Shown here: positions 6,337-9,416 of the stretch, in pieces
How positions within the stretch are numbered: the first letter of the stretch is position 1
Layout of the letters: the number at the start of each line of letters is the position of its first letter
Origin: an uncultured Chloroflexota bacterium
Lineage (GTDB): Bacteria > Chloroflexota > Dehalococcoidia > Lucifugimonadales > CAJWER01
Reading direction: 5' to 3'
NCBI GenBank assembly: GCA_913030785.1
Contig: CAJWER010000101.1
Coordinates: forward strand, 1 to 9,416
DNA: 9,416 nt
The notes under the pieces: model-generated
What the model saw: only the letters and a program-made list of their open reading frames with translations
Database searches by the model: none
What the model was told of the DNA's origin: nothing
Position numbers and translations under genes: made by a program

Positions 6337-7692
6337 ATGCGTGAACTGCTGAAAGCGCTGGACGAGTCAGGCAAGCCCATCCGCGTCTCCATCATCGGAT
6401 GCGGCAGGTTCGGGTCGATGATGGTGGCACAGATCAGACGCGCCCCTGGAATGACCCTCTCTGTGGTTTGCGATGCCAATGGTCAGCGAGCCCTGGACGC
6501 GCTGCACCAGGCGGGCTACGACCCCGCAGCGGCCGTCACCACCTCGACCGTCAGCGATGCCAACGACGCAATCCGGAATGGCGATATTGTGGCGACGGAT
6601 AGTGCGGATATCGCCATTCAGTCAGAGGTGGACGTTGTTGTCGAGGTTACCGGCAACCCGGACGCCGGGGCCCGCCACTGCTTCGAGGCGATCTCGGCCG
6701 GCAAGCACGTTGTGAACGTCACCGTCGAGGCAGACGTGCTGGTCGGCCCCATGCTCAAACAGCTGGCAGATCAGGCAGGGCTTGTCTACAGCCTGGTTTA
6801 CGGCGACCAGCCCGCCATCATCGAGGAGCTTTACGACTGGGCCGTGAGCCTCGGTTTCGAGGTAGTCGCCGCGGGCAAGGGTACGCAGTACGTTACCGAT
6901 TACCGCAATGGCTCGCCCGACGACGCGCTGCTGCGGTACGGGTACAAGAGTGACGACGACCTGTCCGGCCTCAATGCCGAGATGTACAATTCCTTCCTCG
7001 ACGGCACTAAATCCGCCGTCGAGATGTGCGCCGTGGCTAACATGACGGGACTGGTCCCCGATCTACCGGGGATGCACACCCCCCCCGCGAGCATCGAAGA
7101 TATCCCCAGGCTCCTGATACCGAAGGAAGACGGGGGCATCCTCTCCCAAAAAGGCGTGGTCGAGGTGATCAGTTGCCTGCGTGAGGATGGCTCGTACATA
7201 GAAAACTCGCTTAGGTGGGGCGTCTACGTCGTCATCACGAGTGATAGCCCATACCTGCAAGGCTGCCTCCGAGACTACGGCGTCCCCATGGACCCGACCG
7301 GTAAATATGGGCTGATGTATCGTCCGTACCACCTCGTGGGGATGGAGGCGCCGATCTCCATCGCCAAGGCATTTCTGTACAAAGAACCGACCGGGGCACC
7401 GCGTGGGATCGTGGCGGAGGTCGCCGCCGCGGCCAAAAAGTCACTTCAGCCAGGGGAGGTCCTGGGGGGCGAGGGGAGTCACACGGTGTACGGCAGCATC
7501 GTTGCCGCCGCGCAAGCCAAGCAGCAGCGCCTCTTGCCAATCGGGTTCTGCGCCTGGGCCACGGTGACGCGCCCGATTGCGGAAGATCAGATGCTAAGTT
7601 ACGAGGATGTGAAGCTGCCTGAAGGCGGTTTTGCATATCACCTGCGACTGGTACAGGACGGTACCCCGTCGGACGCCCCGCGCGTCGGGTGA
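6337..7692 (+). CDS. SAF-domain NAD(P)-dependent oxidoreductase, homoserine dehydrogenase-like (COG4091/DRL family)
   Basis: 451 residues. An N-terminal Rossmann fold is clear: IRVSIIGCGRFGS at 15-27 with glycine motif GCGRFG (21-26), then VVCDAN at 43-48 at the end of the second strand, and VVEVTGNPDAG at 101-111 as in homoserine dehydrogenase-type NAD-binding domains. The middle (about 155-345) is the family's own catalytic region, with GDQPAIIEELYDWA (156-169), AAGKGTQY (178-185), EMYNSFLDGTKSA (215-227) and MYRPYHLVGMEAPIS (327-341). The C-terminus (about 360-430) is SAF-like, with LQPGEVLGGEGSHTVYG and LPIGFCAWATVTRPIAEDQ. Start ATG 6337 has GAGGT 6 nt upstream. Relatives are usually annotated as predicted homoserine dehydrogenase with SAF domain or as FlgA-like proteins. 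One studied relative, DRL of Brucella abortus, converts 1-deoxyxylulose 5-phosphate in the MEP isoprenoid pathway. The family is heterogeneous, so that function is only a hypothesis here. An O-methyltransferase gene follows after 49 nt. Confidence 0.85.
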   Translation: MRELLKALDESGKPIRVSIIGCGRFGSMMVAQIRRAPGMTLSVVCDANGQRALDALHQAGYDPAAAVTTSTVSDANDAIRNGDIVATDSADIAIQSEVDVVVEVTGNPDAGARHCFEAISAGKHVVNVTVEADVLVGPMLKQLADQAGLVYSLVYGDQPAIIEELYDWAVSLGFEVVAAGKGTQYVTDYRNGSPDDALLRYGYKSDDDLSGLNAEMYNSFLDGTKSAVEMCAVANMTGLVPDLPGMHTPPASIEDIPRLLIPKEDGGILSQKGVVEVISCLREDGSYIENSLRWGVYVVITSDSPYLQGCLRDYGVPMDPTGKYGLMYRPYHLVGMEAPISIAKAFLYKEPTGAPRGIVAEVAAAAKKSLQPGEVLGGEGSHTVYGSIVAAAQAKQQRLLPIGFCAWATVTRPIAEDQMLSYEDVKLPEGGFAYHLRLVQDGTPSDAPRVG

Positions 7693-7741
7693 ACGCCCGA
7701 ACAAACGAAACCAAATTTTCCGCAAGGTGCCAAGGAGCGCA

Positions 7742-8383
7742 ATGGACATCATCACGATGGTCTCGCCTGAGATAGAGAAGTATGCCGTCGACCACACGAC
7801 ACCGTTGCCCGACCACATGGAGGCGTTGAAGCAGTACACCATGGACAATATGCCATCAGCGGGCATGCTCTCCGGTCCCATCGAGGGGACACTGCTGCAG
7901 TTCCTCGTATGGGCGACCGGCGCTAGGCGCGTTCTGGAGATCGGGTGCTTCACAGGCTTCAGCGCGCAGATGATGGCCTCCGCCCTGCCCGAGGACGCCA
8001 CCCTGACTACCTGTGAGATCGATTCGGACGTGGCTGCGATAGCCCAGTCGCACCTCGACCGCAGCCCCGACGGCCACAAGATCGACATTCGAGTCGGCCC
8101 GGCTCTGGAGACGTTGAAGTCGTTGGAAGGCCCTTTCGACCTGGTGTTCATCGACGCCGACAAGACCTCCTATGCCGACTACTACGAGAGTGCAATGGGG
8201 ATGCTCTCCGACCGGGGCATCATCGCTATCGACAACGTGCTGTGGAGCGGCCGGGTGCTGTCTCCCAAGGACGATTCCGACCGTGCTATCGCCGCGCTCA
8301 ACGATCGAATTTCCCAGGACCCCAGGGTACGGCACGTGCTGCTGCCAATCCGAGACGGTGTGATGCTAGTCCACAAGGCCTGA
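7742..8383 (+). CDS. Class I SAM-dependent O-methyltransferase (CCoAOMT-like, Methyltransf_3)
   Basis: 213 residues, the normal length for bacterial catechol/caffeoyl-CoA-type O-methyltransferases, which move a methyl group from S-adenosylmethionine to a hydroxyl of small aromatic or related acceptors using a divalent cation. Seen: helical N-terminus with LPDHMEALKQ (22-31); motif I VLEIGCFTGFSA at 64-75; TCEIDSD at 90-96 for the SAM ribose; FDLVFIDADK at 132-141 and IIAIDNVLWSGRV at 160-172, where Asp138, Asp164 and Asn165 correspond to the metal ligands of the family; C-terminal LPIRDGVMLV at 201-210. Start ATG 7742 has AAGGAG at 7732-7737 with a short 4-nt spacer. The frame opens further upstream at 7631, but that would overlap the oxidoreductase gene by about 60 bp and add 37 unlike residues. 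The native acceptor is not determinable. Its position suggests co-transcription with the upstream oxidoreductase. Confidence 0.92.
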   Translation: MDIITMVSPEIEKYAVDHTTPLPDHMEALKQYTMDNMPSAGMLSGPIEGTLLQFLVWATGARRVLEIGCFTGFSAQMMASALPEDATLTTCEIDSDVAAIAQSHLDRSPDGHKIDIRVGPALETLKSLEGPFDLVFIDADKTSYADYYESAMGMLSDRGIIAIDNVLWSGRVLSPKDDSDRAIAALNDRISQDPRVRHVLLPIRDGVMLVHKA

Positions 8384-8395
8384 ACGAGGACTAGC
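8365..8395 (+). repeat. 8-bp inverted repeat sharing the mfd leader stem, across the O-methyltransferase stop
   Basis: GCTAGTCC (8365-8372) and GGACTAGC (8388-8395) form a perfect 8-bp stem with a 15-nt loop that contains the TGA stop of the methyltransferase (8381-8383). The arms are identical to the core of the hairpin at 1982-2008, and GAGGACTAGCCC is shared over 12 nt. No U-tract follows. The left arm is coding (Met-Leu-Val), so part of the match could reflect coding sequence. Confidence 0.4.
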
Positions 8396-8419
8396 CCACG
8401 CGGTACAAACTCGGCACGC

Positions 8420-8441
8420 CTTGCCCGGACCCCAGGGCAAG
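8420..8441 (+). promoter_or_regulatory. Perfect 7-bp dyad overlapping the MFS -35 element (operator candidate)
   Basis: CTTGCCC (8420-8426), 8 nt, GGGCAAG (8435-8441) is a perfect 22-bp dyad. It covers the proposed -35 and most of the spacer of the MFS promoter, a place where a repressor would block polymerase. It lacks a U-tract, which argues against a terminator for the upstream gene, although a weak stem-loop role there is possible. Confidence 0.4.
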
Positions 8442-8449
8442 CGTACACT
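8421..8449 (+). promoter_or_regulatory. Promoter giving a leaderless MFS transcript
   Basis: TTGCCC (8421-8426), exactly 17 bp, TACACT (8444-8449, fits TANNNT), then 6 nt to ATG 8456. Transcription starting 7 nt after the -10 would begin at the A of the start codon. This fits the lack of any Shine-Dalgarno sequence before that ATG, where the last bases are pyrimidines. Confidence 0.5.
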
Positions 8450-8455
8450 TCCCCC

Positions 8456-9416
8456 ATGAGCTCCGACACGGGGCGCTCCGCGGAGGACGGCCTGGAGCCG
8501 TCGCTGCCTGCCCCCGATCACTCCGAGGCCCCTGCCACCGAATTCTCCGCGCCTCAAGGCGGTCGGAGGGTTCGCCGTCGGGCGGGCGGGACCGGAACCT
8601 TTGACTCCTTCCGGAACCCAGGATTTCGACTCCTGTGGTTCTCGATACTGTTTTGGGTGGCCGCTGGAAGCATGCAGACGGTGGTCCGCGGCTACCTGGC
8701 ATACGATCTGACCGGCTCCGCCAAGGTGCTTGCGATCATCGTCGCGACCCAGGTAGTGCCGGTCCTCGGTCTCGCGCTGATTGGCGGCGCACTGGCCGAC
8801 CGCCATGGCCACCGCCGAATGGCCATTATCGTCGGCACCATGGGGGGTGCGGTGACGGCGACGATCGCCGGGATGGCGATGGCCGGCGTCATGACGATAC
8901 CAATTCTGCTCGGGCTGGCGTTCTGCCAAGGATTGGGGTTCGGCATCGACTTCTCGGCGCGCCAAGCGCTGATCCCACAGCTCGTCGACCGTGCCGACAT
9001 CTCGGCCGCGATCGCATTCAACGCCACCACGTTCCAGGTCGGCTCTTTCCTCGGTCCGGTTATTGCCGGGGTCGTTATAACGGCCTACGGCGCCGGCGCC
9101 GCGGTCCTGATGTTCGCGGTCTCGACGGCCTGGATGGTGACCATGATGTTCGTGATCCGCCAACCCCACGCACCGGGCCCGGACCGCAAACAGCGTGGCA
9201 TATTGTCCGACATGGCCGAAGGGTTCGCCTATCTCGCCGGCAACCCGGCGATCCGCATCCTGTTGTTGATCTCGTTCACCAATGGCCTTCTGCTGCGCCC
9301 CTACAACGATCTGCTGCCGGGCTTCGCCGCGGAAGTATTCAGACGCGGCCCCGAGGGTCTCGCGACTCTCACCGCCGCGGCCGGCCTCGGCGCGCTCAAG
9401 CGCGTCCCAGCCCCCG
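8456..9416 (+). CDS. MFS transporter, MFS_3/EntS-like exporter (3' partial)
   Basis: 320 complete codons up to the window edge without a stop. It resembles the 12-helix MFS_3 group of proton-driven exporters, which includes the enterobactin exporter EntS and many uncharacterised efflux proteins. Seen: a hydrophilic, Ser/Pro/Glu/Ala-rich N-terminal tail (1-48) with a basic RRVRRR patch (37-42); the family start FRNPGFRLLWFS (52-63); TM1 near 59-80; TM2 near 90-112; the MFS motif A-like loop GGALADRHGHRRM (110-122); helices near 123-142, 148-165, 193-211 and 214-234; a central cytoplasmic loop (235-263); the second half beginning NPAIRILLLISFTNGLLLRP (263-282) and LLPGFAAEVFRRGPEGL (286-302). 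ATG 8456 is chosen because upstream codons in frame offer no good start and the promoter points to it directly. The substrate is unknown. The final residues (about 314-320, KRVPAP) are charged where the next helix should be hydrophobic, which may reflect a poor sequence end. Confidence 0.85.
   Translation, partial: MSSDTGRSAEDGLEPSLPAPDHSEAPATEFSAPQGGRRVRRRAGGTGTFDSFRNPGFRLLWFSILFWVAAGSMQTVVRGYLAYDLTGSAKVLAIIVATQVVPVLGLALIGGALADRHGHRRMAIIVGTMGGAVTATIAGMAMAGVMTIPILLGLAFCQGLGFGIDFSARQALIPQLVDRADISAAIAFNATTFQVGSFLGPVIAGVVITAYGAGAAVLMFAVSTAWMVTMMFVIRQPHAPGPDRKQRGILSDMAEGFAYLAGNPAIRILLLISFTNGLLLRPYNDLLPGFAAEVFRRGPEGLATLTAAAGLGALKRVPAP

Noticed and set aside
7631..7741. 37-residue N-terminal extension of the O-methyltransferase
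   Set aside because: It overlaps the end of the oxidoreductase gene, is unlike the family, and ATG 7742 has its own AAGGAG.
7235..8163. Two overlapping minus-strand ORFs opposite the oxidoreductase and O-methyltransferase
   Set aside because: Both lie antisense to genes with clear family motifs and have low-complexity, Arg/Ser/Pro-rich products.
8317..8437. GGACCCCAGGG present twice, 110 bp apart (8317-8327 and 8427-8437)
   Set aside because: An 11-mer repeat in GC-rich sequence is expected by chance; one copy is coding and the other lies in the MFS promoter spacer.
8366..9169. Long minus-strand ORF (267 codons) opposite the MFS transporter
   Set aside because: Its product is rich in Arg, His, Gly and Pro with no recognisable fold, typical of the antisense frame of a GC-rich gene. 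The plus-strand frame shows clear MFS motifs.

Overview
The window is a GC-rich, gene-dense bacterial segment with six protein genes plus one nonsense-interrupted gene. There are no RNA genes, insertion sequences or CRISPR arrays. Gene content (a dipeptide/oligopeptide-type permease with an extended PPGDF-type N-terminus, an RNase Z-like metallo-hydrolase, a SAF-domain oxidoreductase of the COG4091/DRL type, an MFS_3 exporter) recalls environmental Chloroflexota such as SAR202-like lineages. That assignment is an inference from protein style, not a marker-gene result. Both ends cut genes: the left edge falls inside the metallo-hydrolase and the right edge inside the MFS transporter.

Layout, left to right. 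At 2-583 (+) lies the C-terminal part of an MBL-fold hydrolase. It converges with a complete, apparently solitary DppB-type ABC permease at 761-1771 (-). The divergent region 1772-2038 holds a good sigma70-type promoter for the permease on the minus strand and an extended -10 promoter for mfd on the plus strand, nearly back to back. A perfect 9-bp hairpin sits exactly where the mfd transcript should begin. The mfd gene (transcription-repair coupling factor) fills 2039-5605. It is followed after 47 nt by a RimJ/RimL-type GNAT acetyltransferase gene (5653-6180) that is intact except for one in-frame TAG at 6028-6030. After a 156-nt gap come a SAF-domain NAD(P)-dependent oxidoreductase related to homoserine dehydrogenase and DXR-like proteins (6337-7692), a class I O-methyltransferase (7742-8383) and an MFS efflux-type transporter (8456 to the edge).

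How the genes may work together. mfd and the GNAT gene look co-transcribed. The oxidoreductase and O-methyltransferase (49-nt gap, same strand) may form a second unit. The MFS gene appears to have its own promoter placed so that transcription would start at the A of its ATG, giving a leaderless mRNA, and a perfect 7-bp dyad overlaps its -35 element. The stem sequence of the mfd hairpin recurs as a second hairpin across the O-methyltransferase stop codon, just upstream of the MFS promoter. No multi-gene novel system is evident. The best leads are the amber-interrupted acetyltransferase, the repeated hairpin, the leaderless and dyad-controlled MFS promoter, the orphan permease, and the possible isoprenoid role of the SAF oxidoreductase.
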